Shown: one piece after another, positions 29,925 through 38,770 of the stretch
How the letters are laid out: each line of letters opens with the position of its first letter
Position numbering within the stretch: position 1 is the first letter of the stretch
Assembly (NCBI GenBank): GCA_949128025.1
Contig: CASBRD010000156.1
Span: forward strand, 1 to 40,017
Length of the DNA: 40,017 nucleotides
Origin: Oscillatoriales cyanobacterium PMM_0008
GTDB lineage: Bacteria > Cyanobacteriota > Cyanobacteriia > Cyanobacteriales > Aerosakkonemataceae
Direction: 5' to 3'
The notes under the pieces: generated by a model
Database searches by the model: none
Told to the model about the DNA's origin: nothing
Seen by the model: only the letters and a program-made list of their open reading frames with translations
Position numbers and translations under genes: made by a program

Positions 29925-32609
29925 CTAAGACAGGAAGAAAGTTTGACCTTGGGGGAAGAAATCATCTCCATTAGCAGAAGTCAGTGGAGTTGTTATCCCT
30001 TCCACAACCCCAACCAAATCTCCGCCAGCCAAGATATTGAGATTGCCGCCAGACACTTGCTGAGTGATATTACTGAGTGGTTCTGGCAACTCGATTACGT
30101 CAACTCCGCGCTCGAAATTGCGAACGATCGCATAGTCAGCTGCACCGCCACCAACATAAAACTGTTTGGGATTAGGATTACCTGCGGTACTCCCATAACC
30201 AAGCTCGAAATTTTCTCTTCCAGGCGAACCGACGAGGGTATCGATCTCCCCAGATCCAGTACTGAGCAGCGCATAATTGAAAGGATCGGCAGATGTTATC
30301 TCAAAGTCAACACCAAACAAATACGGCTTTATACCAAAGCCTTGTATTGTGTCATTACCAGCAGTGCCGCTAAAAATGGGAAGTCGCTCTTCAAATTGCC
30401 CAATCTGCACAAAGTGATCGAAAGCCGACACAATATTGTCGTTTGGATCTGCTATGGCAGCAACTGCATCAGCGTAGAATAATCGATAATCATTGGGGTC
30501 AAAATAAGTTGGCGATCGATCTTCAGCTAAACCAAACTGGAGAAAATGATCGTACCAAGATTTGAAGATTCCGGCTGCCACCGCTATCCCTACATCGGCG
30601 TATTTGCGTAAATAAACATCTCCCGACCCAGGAATCCCTATATCTGGAGAGCGTGCCTCATTGTAGCCAAACTCCAGAAAGTGTTGCAGTCCAGACGAGA
30701 AAGCACCTGTTGTGACAGCAGCTGCCACATCTGCGTATTTTTGCAAGTACGAAGCTTCGCTAAAATATGGCGTCACCAATGTCCGCCCTTCATGTACACC
30801 TTTAAGATTGAAATGCTCTAATCCGGAAGGGAGTAATCCAGATCCCACAGCCCCAGCTATATCCGTGTTATTTTGCAAGTAGTATGCTTCGTTAAATAAC
30901 CCAGGGGGGACTTTGCTCTCCGTTAAGCGCACATTATCGAAACCGACTTCTTTACCTGTGCTAGTCAGAGTATTGAGCAATCTGATTTCCAGTTGTTTGC
31001 CCAAGTTTGGGTCATTGGCGCGTGGGGTGTATGAGATGGTTGAGAAGCCAAAAAGACCTCTACCCGGTCTGAAGGCATTAAAGTCTTGAGCAACCACCCG
31101 ATCGCCCGCCACCAGTTGCACCCCATAGCCTGGGAAACCAATCCCGGTGAATTCATCCGGCGCGGCATTACCCACATCAACCGTCAAAGTATAGGTTGTG
31201 CCAGCTTTTACTACTTGGTTTAGCGTCTGGGATATCCCAGCTATACCGCTACCGACGGGGTTGTCCAGATAAAGACCCGCGACATTATTGCCTTGCGGTG
31301 CTTCGGCAACATAAGAGCTTGTAGCCGGATTTAAGGTGCTGTAATTAGAACCTTGATTTGCAAACAGATTGGATGGATCGTATACTTGCCAACCAGGGAT
31401 ATTTCTGGCGGCGAAGCCATTGTCTTCAAGGGGGATCTCCTCAAAACCAGCGTTGACAATAACAGGATTGATGTCTAACCGAATATTATCGAAGTTGACA
31501 TCTTCACCTGGGAACTGCAAAAGATTGAGCAATCGGATTTCCAGGGGTTGACCCACGTTCCGAGGGTTGGCGGAAGTAGTATAGGTAAACATTCTGGGTG
31601 CAAAAGTCCCGTCAGGCGGAATCCCTTCGTTCACAGTTTGGGCAACCACCTCATCGCCCGCCCGCAGTTGCACTGCATAGCCTGGGAAACCAGCTATGAG
31701 GGGGAAATCCGCACTGGGGGCGATATTGCCCAGATCGAATTTTAAAGTGTATGTTGTATTGGGTTGTAACAGTGTTGATTCCAGTTTCTGTGTTAACCCA
31801 ACTACTCCGCTTCCCGGTGGTTTGACCAGAAAAATACCGACGGCATTATTGCCTTCCGGTACTCCTTGAGGATAAAAAAGTTCTTTGTACAGTTCGGCAG
31901 CATGGAATGTGGCAGTACTAGAGTCGTCGTTACCATCTACAACGTTGTATGGGTTGTATAACGACCAACCGGGCGTTTGATTAATAGCAACTGTATCTGC
32001 CGGAATGCTAGGACTTTCAAACCCTGGGTTTAAGATATCGGGAATCGATACATCTAAGCTGACATCGTTAAAATTGACTTCCCGACCCGTACCCTGCAAG
32101 ATATTCAGCAAGCGAATTTCTAGGGGTTGCCCCAAGTTGACGTCATTGGCAGCAGGCTGATAAGTGACGGTAGAGGTGATAAAAGCCCCTTCATCGACAA
32201 TCTTGGTATTGCGGTCTTCGGCGAGGAGTTTTCCCCCTGCCAAGAGTTGTACTGCATAGCCGGGAAAACCAGTCCCGGTGAATTCATCGGGTAAGGGATT
32301 GCCGACTTTCACGCGCAAGGTATAGGTTTTCCCTGCCGTCAACAGATCTGGAAGTGTCTGGGACAACCCCGCTTCGCCGCTGCCAATGGGGTTTTCTAGA
32401 TAACTAGCGCTGACATTGCCCAGGGTCGCTTCGTTAGCATAAGAGATCGTCTGGGGATTGACAGTTGCGTAATTGGAACCGAAGCCCGGTGTGGTAAAAA
32501 GGTTGTTCGGGTCATAGACCTGCCAACCTGGTATTGGTTGTGCAACGGTAAATCCGCCGTCTTGTAGCACTACATCTTCAAATCCTGAATTTACGATCGT
32601 TGGACTCAT
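29925..32609 (-). CDS. Large modular repeat protein, putative type I-secreted exoprotein
   Basis: The ~894-residue protein has no signal peptide. Three copies of a ~190-residue beta-rich domain come first (about 1-190, 190-385, 385-570). Each opens with NxGFE...G and PGWxxYDP, then ENPIGSG..GLSQTL, TYTLxVxVGN, FPGYAVQLLAG, and ends GQPLEIRLLN...VNFDNVRL. They resemble DUF642 or carbohydrate-binding jelly rolls. Four ~45-residue repeats of the form Y...ADVAAAV..G.FSSGLQHFLEFGYNEAR follow (about 575-775). The C-terminal ~120 residues begin SGTAGNDTIQGFG and contain EIDTLVGSPGRENFELG, an RTX-like calcium-binding end. I chose ATG 32609 because GAGGTGAG precedes it. Secretion and sugar binding are inferred. 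Confidence 0.75.
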   Translation of the reverse strand: MSPTIVNSGFEDVVLQDGGFTVAQPIPGWQVYDPNNLFTTPGFGSNYATVNPQTISYANEATLGNVSASYLENPIGSGEAGLSQTLPDLLTAGKTYTLRVKVGNPLPDEFTGTGFPGYAVQLLAGGKLLAEDRNTKIVDEGAFITSTVTYQPAANDVNLGQPLEIRLLNILQGTGREVNFNDVSLDVSIPDILNPGFESPSIPADTVAINQTPGWSLYNPYNVVDGNDDSSTATFHAAELYKELFYPQGVPEGNNAVGIFLVKPPGSGVVGLTQKLESTLLQPNTTYTLKFDLGNIAPSADFPLIAGFPGYAVQLRAGDEVVAQTVNEGIPPDGTFAPRMFTYTTSANPRNVGQPLEIRLLNLLQFPGEDVNFDNIRLDINPVIVNAGFEEIPLEDNGFAARNIPGWQVYDPSNLFANQGSNYSTLNPATSSYVAEAPQGNNVAGLYLDNPVGSGIAGISQTLNQVVKAGTTYTLTVDVGNAAPDEFTGIGFPGYGVQLVAGDRVVAQDFNAFRPGRGLFGFSTISYTPRANDPNLGKQLEIRLLNTLTSTGKEVGFDNVRLTESKVPPGLFNEAYYLQNNTDIAGAVGSGLLPSGLEHFNLKGVHEGRTLVTPYFSEASYLQKYADVAAAVTTGAFSSGLQHFLEFGYNEARSPDIGIPGSGDVYLRKYADVGIAVAAGIFKSWYDHFLQFGLAEDRSPTYFDPNDYRLFYADAVAAIADPNDNIVSAFDHFVQIGQFEERLPIFSGTAGNDTIQGFGIKPYLFGVDFEITSADPFNYALLSTGSGEIDTLVGSPGRENFELGYGSTAGNPNPKQFYVGGGAADYAIVRNFERGVDVIELPEPLSNITQQVSGGNLNILAGGDLVGVVEGITTPLTSANGDDFFPQGQTFFLS

Positions 32610-32675
32610 TAATCTCACCTCACACTAAAATCGACATTAAATTTTTGATAGGACTAAGGCCAACTGGCACAATTA

Positions 32676-32740
32676 GTAGGGTGCGTCAGAGGCTCAAACC
32701 GTTATTCTATCGATGTATAACTTCGTCTGACGCACCCTAC
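32676..32740. repeat. Palindromic MITE-like repeat
   Basis: GTAGGGTGCGTCAGA (32676-32690) is exactly complementary to 32726-32740 around a 35-bp centre. This is the GTAGGGTGCGT palindrome family common in cyanobacterial intergenic DNA. It lies in the gap between the two large paralogous genes, which otherwise holds no gene. Confidence 0.75.
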
Positions 32741-32905
32741 AAGTTGATTTAAGTGTGACAGGGGCTTTAGTCCTGTTTTAGTTTCGCTCTCAAGGGAATA
32801 GTGCGATCGCCCCAAAGAAGTTTACCTCACTCAGAACACTAAAATCGCACAAAGTTTTTGAGATGAATCAAAAATTTTGTGCCATCGCGCTTGGCAATTT
32901 ATCGT

Positions 32906-35008
32906 TTAGAACAAACGACCTTCAAAAGTGCCAAACTGAACAAAGTGGTCATAGGCCGATTTGAAGATTCCCGCAGTTACATACTGAGCCACATCAGCGT
33001 TTCTTCCTAAATAATCTGCTTGTCGATCGCCCGTCTGTGCAGTCCCTCCCGCTCCGTCGCGTCCTTCATTGTAACCAATCTCCAGAAAATGTTCTAATCC
33101 AGAAGAGTAAATTCCTGCTCCCACACCACCAGCCACCTCTTGATACCTTTGCAAGTAAGAAGCTTCATCGTAATATAGCGAAACCTCTGTCCGGCCTTCA
33201 TTTAAACCGAAGCGATTGAAATGGTCCAATCCCGAATCAATTAATCCAGCTCCCACAGCCCCGGCGATATCCGTGTTATTTTGCAGGTAGTACGCTTCAT
33301 TAAAGAAGTTACGAGGTAGTTTGGTTTCCGTTAACCGCACATTATCAAAACCGACTTCTTTACCTGGCTCTTGCAACTCATTGATCAATCGAATCGACAG
33401 AGGTTGACCCAAGTTTGGATTGTTGGCAAGTGCGCTATAGGTTACGGTAGAGGTGGTTGACACCCCCTCATCAGCTGCACCAAATAAGGGATCGGCTGGC
33501 GGGAAGTAATTGTCTTGGGCAATGACTCGGTTACCAGCCAACAATTGCACCGCATAGCCTGGGAAACCGGGATCGGGTTGGAAATCATCGGGCTTGGGAT
33601 TACCGACATTGACGCTCAAATTATAAGTTGTATCAGCCGTTAGGACGCGATTGAGTGTTTGCTGAATCCCAACTTGTCCGCTGCCGATGGGGTTTTCCAG
33701 AAAAATATTGGCGATATTGTTGCCTTCTGGTGCCGCACCGGGATAAGACACTTGGGTGGGATTAAGAGTAGCGTAAGTGGAATCCGGGTTACTTAAAAGG
33801 TTGTTTGGGTCATAAGGTTGCCAGCCTGGGATATTTCTGGAGCTAAAGTCACCGTCCGCCAACGTGACATCTTCAAATCCTGCGTTAGCAACAGGAGCAT
33901 AGCTATCTAACCTGACATTATCGAAATTGACCTCTGGGCCTGGTGTCTGTAGGAGATTGAGCAATCGGATTTGCAGTGGTTGCCCCACGTTGCCGTCATT
34001 GGCAGATGTGGTGTATGTGAAGCTGGTGGGTGCAAAAGTGCCGATCGCCGGTCTGACAGTGTTAACGTCTTGGGCAATCACCTTACCGCCAGCCAACAGT
34101 TGCACCGCATAGCCTGGGAAATCCGGGCAATCTCCGGCATTATTACCTACATCAACGCTCAAACGATAGGTTGTATTCGCCCTTAATCCTTGTCTTAACG
34201 TCTGGGATACTCCAGCTATACCGCTGCCGGTGGGATTTTCAAAATAAGTGGCTAAGACATTATTGCCTTGGGGCGCTTGGCCGGGATAAGCCAATGCAGA
34301 TGGATTGAGCGAACCAAGGTTAGAATTGGCGTTGGTACCTAATAGGTTGAATGGATCGTAGAGTTCCCAACCGGGCACCGTTCTGGAAGTATAACCGCCA
34401 TCCGCCAGAACTGGTTCTTCAAACCCTGCGTTAGCGACAGCTGGATTAGCTTCTAAGCTGATTTGATTGAAATCGACTTCTCTACCTAGATCCAGCAAGG
34501 GATTGAGCAATCGGATTTCCAGAGGTTGATTCAAGCTGGGGTCGTTGGCGATCGGGGTGTAGGTGACGGTGGAAGTTACAAATGCCCCTTCTGGCACAAC
34601 CCGCGTATTGAGGTCTTCGGCAAGCAGTTTTCCCCCTGCCAACAGTTGCACAACATAGCCTGGGAAACCCGCCCCCAATGCTGCGTCGGCCAAGGGATTG
34701 CCTATTTCCGCTCTCAATGTATAGGTGTTACCGGCTGTTAAGACATCTGTAAGTGTCTGGGACAAACCTGCTATACCGCTGCCGAGCGGATTTTCTAGAT
34801 AACTGGCGCTGACGTTGCCTAACGATGCTTCGTTAGCATAAGAGAGGGTCTGGGGATTGAGGGTTGCATAGTTGGAACTTACGTTCGGTGCGGTAAAAAG
34901 GCCCGATGGGTCATATACATTCCAACCTGGTATTGGTTGTGCGACGGTATATCCGCCGTCTTGTAGTGGTAAATCGTCAAAGGCTGAATTTGCGATCGTT
35001 AGAAACAT
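32906..35008 (-). CDS. Large modular repeat protein, paralogue lacking the RTX-like end
   Basis: This 700-residue paralogue of the preceding minus-strand protein has the same order: three ~190-residue beta-rich domains (PGWNVYDP, PGWELYDP, PGWQPYDP mark them) and then three ~45-residue repeats (FNEAYYLQNNTDIAGAVGAG, LYYDEASYLQRYQEVAGGVG, then ADYLGRNADVAQYVTAG). It stops at FVQFGTFEGRLF, directly after the last repeat, so the RTX-like C-terminus of the paralogue is missing. ATG 35006-35008 is preceded by GAGGTAAG. The leader CGATTTTAGTGTGAGGT is shared with the paralogue, so the duplication included upstream DNA. A C-terminal secretion signal cannot be identified. Confidence 0.75.
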   Translation of the reverse strand: MFLTIANSAFDDLPLQDGGYTVAQPIPGWNVYDPSGLFTAPNVSSNYATLNPQTLSYANEASLGNVSASYLENPLGSGIAGLSQTLTDVLTAGNTYTLRAEIGNPLADAALGAGFPGYVVQLLAGGKLLAEDLNTRVVPEGAFVTSTVTYTPIANDPSLNQPLEIRLLNPLLDLGREVDFNQISLEANPAVANAGFEEPVLADGGYTSRTVPGWELYDPFNLLGTNANSNLGSLNPSALAYPGQAPQGNNVLATYFENPTGSGIAGVSQTLRQGLRANTTYRLSVDVGNNAGDCPDFPGYAVQLLAGGKVIAQDVNTVRPAIGTFAPTSFTYTTSANDGNVGQPLQIRLLNLLQTPGPEVNFDNVRLDSYAPVANAGFEDVTLADGDFSSRNIPGWQPYDPNNLLSNPDSTYATLNPTQVSYPGAAPEGNNIANIFLENPIGSGQVGIQQTLNRVLTADTTYNLSVNVGNPKPDDFQPDPGFPGYAVQLLAGNRVIAQDNYFPPADPLFGAADEGVSTTSTVTYSALANNPNLGQPLSIRLINELQEPGKEVGFDNVRLTETKLPRNFFNEAYYLQNNTDIAGAVGAGLIDSGLDHFNRFGLNEGRTEVSLYYDEASYLQRYQEVAGGVGAGIYSSGLEHFLEIGYNEGRDGAGGTAQTGDRQADYLGRNADVAQYVTAGIFKSAYDHFVQFGTFEGRLF

Positions 35009-35390
35009 CTGTCTTACCTCACACTAAAATCGATGTTAACTTCTTGTGCAATCCAGACAAACAGCACCTTTAGGATAGATTAGTCTATTCGTTGCTGCAA
35101 GATCTCAGTTCAAACAATATACTACAAATTTCCCACGGGGTCGTCCTGTCCCGACGTTAGCGAGTAGCAGATGGTATTGCAAATATCAACTGCCTCCATT
35201 TGTGACTCTTCTTATGGATACGCCCGCTAAGATAGTCTCTTCGTTTCAACCAGGAAAAGTAGGAAAAGTAGGAAAAGTAGTTTCCCAACTCCACAGCCTA
35301 AACAGGCTTGATTTTTTGTCAGGAAATTCAGAAGTTCCTGATATAATCCATGTTGTATATTTTATCTACCCCGCCGGGAAGACCCTATCC
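35009..35390. other. Gap with promoter-like repeat copy A
   Basis: The ~380 bp hold the leader of the minus-strand gene (35009-35110), an AAAAGTAGG repeat at about 35254-35280, and the segment 35291-35349 that recurs at 35716-35774. An open + frame through this part is low in complexity and is not considered a gene. Confidence 0.5.
35291..35349 (+). repeat. Promoter-like direct repeat, copy A
   Basis: CCACAGC..AAACAGGCTTGA, then TTTTTTGTC.GGAAATTCAG and TTCCTGATATAATC are nearly identical to 35716-35774. Both include the extended -10-like TGATATAAT. The two copies bracket a tnpB fragment. Confidence 0.75.
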
Positions 35391-35561
35391 ATCTTAGGTA
35401 AAATGTTAGAAAATACCGTCGGGCAGACGGGAATTAACGCCTCTGGAGAGAATGGCCTCTGCTTGGTTGAGGAAACTCAATTAAGTAAGCCGACTCGTAG
35501 AAAGAGGAAGCCCAAAGAGCAATCTTTGGAATCCCGCGCTATATTCGGTACTCCGAATTAG
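35391..35561 (+). pseudogene. C-terminal fragment of a tnpB gene
   Basis: The frame reads ILGKMLENTVGQTGINASGE and continues NGLCLVEETQLSKPTRRKRK before a stop at 35561. TVGxTG..A.GE followed by a basic KPTRRKRKPKE tail is a common C-terminus of cyanobacterial TnpB proteins; the complete copy at 18532 has TVGHTGTDPNDWGES at this place. The catalytic domains are absent. Upstream sequence in the same frame is unrelated. The right-end hairpin follows directly. Confidence 0.6.
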
Positions 35562-35578
35562 CGCCGGGAGGATGTCAA
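35533..35578 (+). mobile_element. IS605-type right-end remnant
   Basis: CCCGCGCTA..ATTCGG-TACT-CCGAAT-TAGCGCCGGG forms a long hairpin (35533-35568) followed by AGGATGTCAA, the tail typical of IS605-type right ends. Compare GGGGGAGTATGTCAA after the complete tnpB. Together with the tnpB fragment it marks a decayed element in + orientation. Confidence 0.65.
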
Positions 35579-35949
35579 GTAGGTAAACCTCTAACTGGAG
35601 AGTAATACTTACCTTACAGCAGAGTTAACATTTCTTTACGAGAAATTTAATTTATGTTTTTGTTGCTTTATGCTAAAAGGAAGTAACAAAAGCATGAAGA
35701 TGAGTTTCTCCAGTGCCACAGCACAAACAGGCTTGATTTTTTGTCTGGAAATTCAGAAATTCCTGATATAATCAATTTAGTGTTAATTGATTTAGGTAAC
35801 CATCTCACTAGAGTGTAAACAACCCACCGCTAATCATGACCGACATACTGATGATGCTGTGCCACTACAAAATGTTCGTTTTGAACGGCATAATAATTCC
35901 GAAAGACCAAATTTTTGTTTGATATTTTAGAAAGGAGACCGGAAATCGT
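35579..35949. other. Upstream region of the tyrosinase gene
   Basis: The 371 bp have no gene. They contain TTTCT/AGAAA near 35632-35648, the second promoter-like repeat (35716-35774), and a ribosome-binding site AAAGGAGACC at 35931-35940, ten bases before the ATG. Confidence 0.5.
35716..35774 (+). promoter_or_regulatory. Putative tyrosinase promoter (repeat copy B)
   Basis: The segment ends in TTCCTGATATAATC, an extended -10-like element (TGnTATAAT) preceded by a GGAA..TTCC inverted repeat that may be an operator. It lies ~175 bases upstream of the tyrosinase ATG. It is nearly identical to 35291-35349. No well-placed -35 box is seen, as expected of extended -10 promoters. Confidence 0.5.
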
Positions 35950-38448
35950 ATGGAAGACCAACAAATGATGGACATGGGCAACATGATGGGAAATAACCCC
36001 CCAGGAACAACACCAGTAAGCTCACCCATGATGGCACCGATGGAGGCCAATAGCTCCTCAGTAGCGCAAGCAAACGGAGATGGATTTCGCCAATACGACG
36101 CACTAAAACAGGCAATCAGCACACCTGATAAACACGTGCGGAAAGCCGTTCTAGACCTCACTCAGGATGAGAAAAACGCTTACACCAGCGCCGTGCTGAA
36201 GATGAAAAACACATTCCGTCCGGGATCGCCCATTAGTATACTGGACGAGTTTGTGATGCTTCACATTGAAATCATGGCCTTTGCCAGGATGCCCCTGAAA
36301 GAGGGTCAGACGATGGGCGAAGGGCCTTTGGATATGTCTGGCATTAACGCGGCTCACTTCGCTCCTGCCTTCGCATCTTGGCACCGCGAGCTGCTGTCGC
36401 GTTATGAAAAGGGATTGCAACAAGTTTCTGGAAATCCCAACCTAACTGTACCCTACTGGGATTACACCGATCCGAGAACCCTGGATGTCTTATTCTCTCC
36501 CAATTTTATTGGCAGTAACGGGAGCGGCGATAACTATACAGTAACGCCGAATCAAGAACTCGTACCAAATGTAGGAAGCACCCAAACCATAAACGGCGGT
36601 ACAGTCAAAGACGGCCCCTTCACTAAGGCGAATGGATACGTCCTCGACCCCAGAATCCACACCAATATGGATGATTCTGTCAGCCGGGGTGATGAGTTGA
36701 AACGCTATCTCTACAACGAACCTTGGGGAAGGAATACGATCCCCAGAGAACAAGTAGAAGCTTACATGAGTCTGGATGATCCCAGTTTATTCATCAGCGC
36801 CTTGGAAGGGAATATCAAGATCCTTTCTGAGAATGGTGAATTGCTCAGGGATGCGAATGGCAACATTCGGTATGACTTTCCCATCCAAAACCTAATTTAT
36901 TACGGCCACAACTTAATTCACGATTTTGTTGCTGGCAGCCCAGTCCCTGCGGGCAGCTTCGATAGCTTAATATACAGGGGGACAATGAACGTCTCCTCCT
37001 CGCCCTACGATCCAGTGTTCTGGATGCTCCATTCCAACATAGACCGGAAGTGGGCGGAATGGCAGGCCGACGGGCATAACGGGACTGATTTCTATGCGAC
37101 AAGCAACCCTCTAGACCCTGTACCGGGAACCCCGCTACCCTACGGACAAAACCTGAACGATCGGATGTGGCCGTGGGATGGAGGTCAGAATAATCCTCGC
37201 TATTCCTTGGCTCAGACCGATACGAATGGTAACCCATTGCAGCGCCTGGATGTCGCGGGTATCAATCGGAATGCCTACGGAGACGACATTGTTCTGTTAA
37301 GAGATCCGATCGATATTTCGTCGGGTCGTTACAACTACACCTACAGTTCCCTCGTTACCAGATTAAGTGCCCCACCGACCCTTAGCGCTCAAACCCTGGT
37401 CAACCCCACCTATTATGCCAAAATGAATGCCGACGTAGCCAACGCGGTTAATGGTGGTGTTTTCAGGAGTGCTTTCCAGCACTTCGCTCGCAGTGGTTTC
37501 CAAGAAGGGCGCAACCCCAGTGCTTTATTTGACCAGTACGCCATAGACAATCCGGATGTGGCTGCTGCCGTTGCTAATGGTAGTGTGAAAAGCGGGTTCG
37601 ATCACTTCATGAAGAACGGTATAGCAGAGGGGCGCGGACTTGCTAGACAGATGGCTGGGTTAGAAGCAGTTTACGAACTCCAAAACCAAGATGTCGCCCA
37701 AGCGGTTCGCCAAGGCACTATTACAAGTGGGCTGGCGCACCTATTCGGATCTGGTTTAGCTGAAGGTCGCGATCCTTTCAGACTCTACAACCTGATTGCC
37801 GAAAACTTTGACGCCACCTATTATGACGCCAAAAACCCAGATGTAGTAGCAGCCGTTCGGCAAGGCATATTCGATAGTTCTCTTGAACATTTCGTTGAGT
37901 CTGGAATGTTTGAGGGTCGCAACCCCAGTCTTCTGTTCACCAGCAAGACTTACGATGCAAGCAATCCCGATGTAGCGATTGCGGTAAGCCAAGGCACGGT
38001 AAGAAGTGAATTTGAACACTATTTGACCAGCGGTTTCGCTGAAGGAAGAGCCCTTTCGGCAGGCACAGCAGCTAGCTTTCTAGCGGGTAAAACGCTCACA
38101 GGTAGTGCTGGCGATGATGTCATCACGGGTGGCTTTGGCAACGATACCATCAACGGTGGTGCTGGAGACGATGTGATTGACGGCGGTGCTGGTATGGATA
38201 TGGTCACTGGCGGTGCCGGTCGCGATTTGTTTGTGCTGGCAACGGGCATGGGAGGAAACACTATTACTGACTTCTCTGCGGCTGAAGACCGACTGCAATT
38301 ATCTATGGGTATGGCATTTAACCAGTTGGGGATCTCCGCCTCTGGACAAAATACCGTGGTCAACATTGCTTCCACAGGCGAACAATTAGCAATGCTGATG
38401 GGTGTATCAGCTAGCGCTATCACATCTAGTGTGTTCGCTACCGTCTAA
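35950..38448 (+). CDS. Tyrosinase-domain protein fused to DVA repeats and RTX repeats
   Basis: The 832-residue protein starts with a Met/Asn-rich leader (1-45) and no signal peptide. A type-3 copper (tyrosinase) domain spans about 50-470. Candidate copper A ligands are His105 (VMLHIEIM), His136 and His145 (AHFAPAFASWHRELL); copper B ligands are His320, His324 (YYGHNLIHDF) and His361 (DPVFWMLHSNIDRKW). Such enzymes oxidise phenols to quinones. Five ~45-residue repeats (NPDVAAAVANGSVKSGFDHF type, about 483-715) follow, then RTX nonapeptides (GNDTINGGAGDDVIDGGAG, about 720-770) and a hydrophobic end. RTX ends signal calcium-dependent type I export. AAAGGAGACC precedes the ATG. A terminator follows. 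Activity and export are inferred. Confidence 0.85.
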   Translation: MEDQQMMDMGNMMGNNPPGTTPVSSPMMAPMEANSSSVAQANGDGFRQYDALKQAISTPDKHVRKAVLDLTQDEKNAYTSAVLKMKNTFRPGSPISILDEFVMLHIEIMAFARMPLKEGQTMGEGPLDMSGINAAHFAPAFASWHRELLSRYEKGLQQVSGNPNLTVPYWDYTDPRTLDVLFSPNFIGSNGSGDNYTVTPNQELVPNVGSTQTINGGTVKDGPFTKANGYVLDPRIHTNMDDSVSRGDELKRYLYNEPWGRNTIPREQVEAYMSLDDPSLFISALEGNIKILSENGELLRDANGNIRYDFPIQNLIYYGHNLIHDFVAGSPVPAGSFDSLIYRGTMNVSSSPYDPVFWMLHSNIDRKWAEWQADGHNGTDFYATSNPLDPVPGTPLPYGQNLNDRMWPWDGGQNNPRYSLAQTDTNGNPLQRLDVAGINRNAYGDDIVLLRDPIDISSGRYNYTYSSLVTRLSAPPTLSAQTLVNPTYYAKMNADVANAVNGGVFRSAFQHFARSGFQEGRNPSALFDQYAIDNPDVAAAVANGSVKSGFDHFMKNGIAEGRGLARQMAGLEAVYELQNQDVAQAVRQGTITSGLAHLFGSGLAEGRDPFRLYNLIAENFDATYYDAKNPDVVAAVRQGIFDSSLEHFVESGMFEGRNPSLLFTSKTYDASNPDVAIAVSQGTVRSEFEHYLTSGFAEGRALSAGTAASFLAGKTLTGSAGDDVITGGFGNDTINGGAGDDVIDGGAGMDMVTGGAGRDLFVLATGMGGNTITDFSAAEDRLQLSMGMAFNQLGISASGQNTVVNIASTGEQLAMLMGVSASAITSSVFATV

Positions 38449-38460
38449 GACTGGAGTTTA

Positions 38461-38497
38461 TTGACATCATCCCCCGGTTGAAAGCACCGGAGATGAT
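38461..38497 (-). mobile_element. IS605-type right-end-like remnant
   Basis: On the minus strand this reads CCGGTGCTTTCAACC, then GGGGGATGATGTCAA, very like the right end of the complete tnpB element (GCTTGAAGGGGGAGTATGTCAA). No tnpB lies on its right, so only the end remains. The hairpin could also act in the tyrosinase transcript. Confidence 0.5.
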
Positions 38498-38512
38498 TGG
38501 ATTAAAAGAAAG

Positions 38513-38551
38513 GACAGGTCTACGATTTGCGATCGGGCCTGTCTTTTTTTT
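38513..38551 (+). terminator. Terminator after the tyrosinase gene
   Basis: GACAGG (38513-38518) pairs with CCTGTC (38538-38543) around a loop containing GCGATCG, followed by eight T. It lies 65 bases after the stop codon. Confidence 0.65.
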
Positions 38552-38630
38552 ACAGCGCTTTTCAGGTGAGTAGGTACGCGAAACCCGGTTTCTTGAACAA
38601 TACCTTCGCCAAAAACCTAAAATGCCTAAT

Positions 38631-38701
38631 TTGTAGGTTGGGTTGAGGCACGAAACTAGGGCAAATGCGTTGGGTTTCGCTTCTCTCAACCCAACCTACA
38701 A
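38631..38701. repeat. Palindromic MITE-like repeat
   Basis: TTGTAGGTTGGGTTGAG (38631-38647) is exactly complementary to 38685-38701, with an inner GAAAC/GTTTC pair. The GTAGGTTGGGTT palindrome is a widespread cyanobacterial repeat type. It is clearly related in plan, not sequence, to 32676-32740. Confidence 0.75.
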
Positions 38702-38770
38702 AAAAATGGCTTTATTTACCCGGACTTACTTAATCCAAAATCCAAAATCTAAAATCCAAAATCGATTCGG

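Larger units (their letters stand above)
38449..38770. other. Gap after the tyrosinase gene
   Basis: The 322 bp have no gene. In order they hold an IS605-type right-end-like hairpin, a terminator, a MITE-like palindrome (38631-38701) and an AATCCAAAATCT-type heptamer tract at about 38732-38763. Confidence 0.6.

Noticed and set aside
29943-30482. A 179-codon + strand frame
   Set aside because: It is antisense to the C-terminal part of the large DVA-repeat protein, whose minus-strand reading has clear repeats.
35202-35390. N-terminal part of the + frame that ends in the tnpB fragment
   Set aside because: It translates an AAAAGTAGG repeat and the promoter-like repeat; only the part after ~35391 has recognisable protein similarity.
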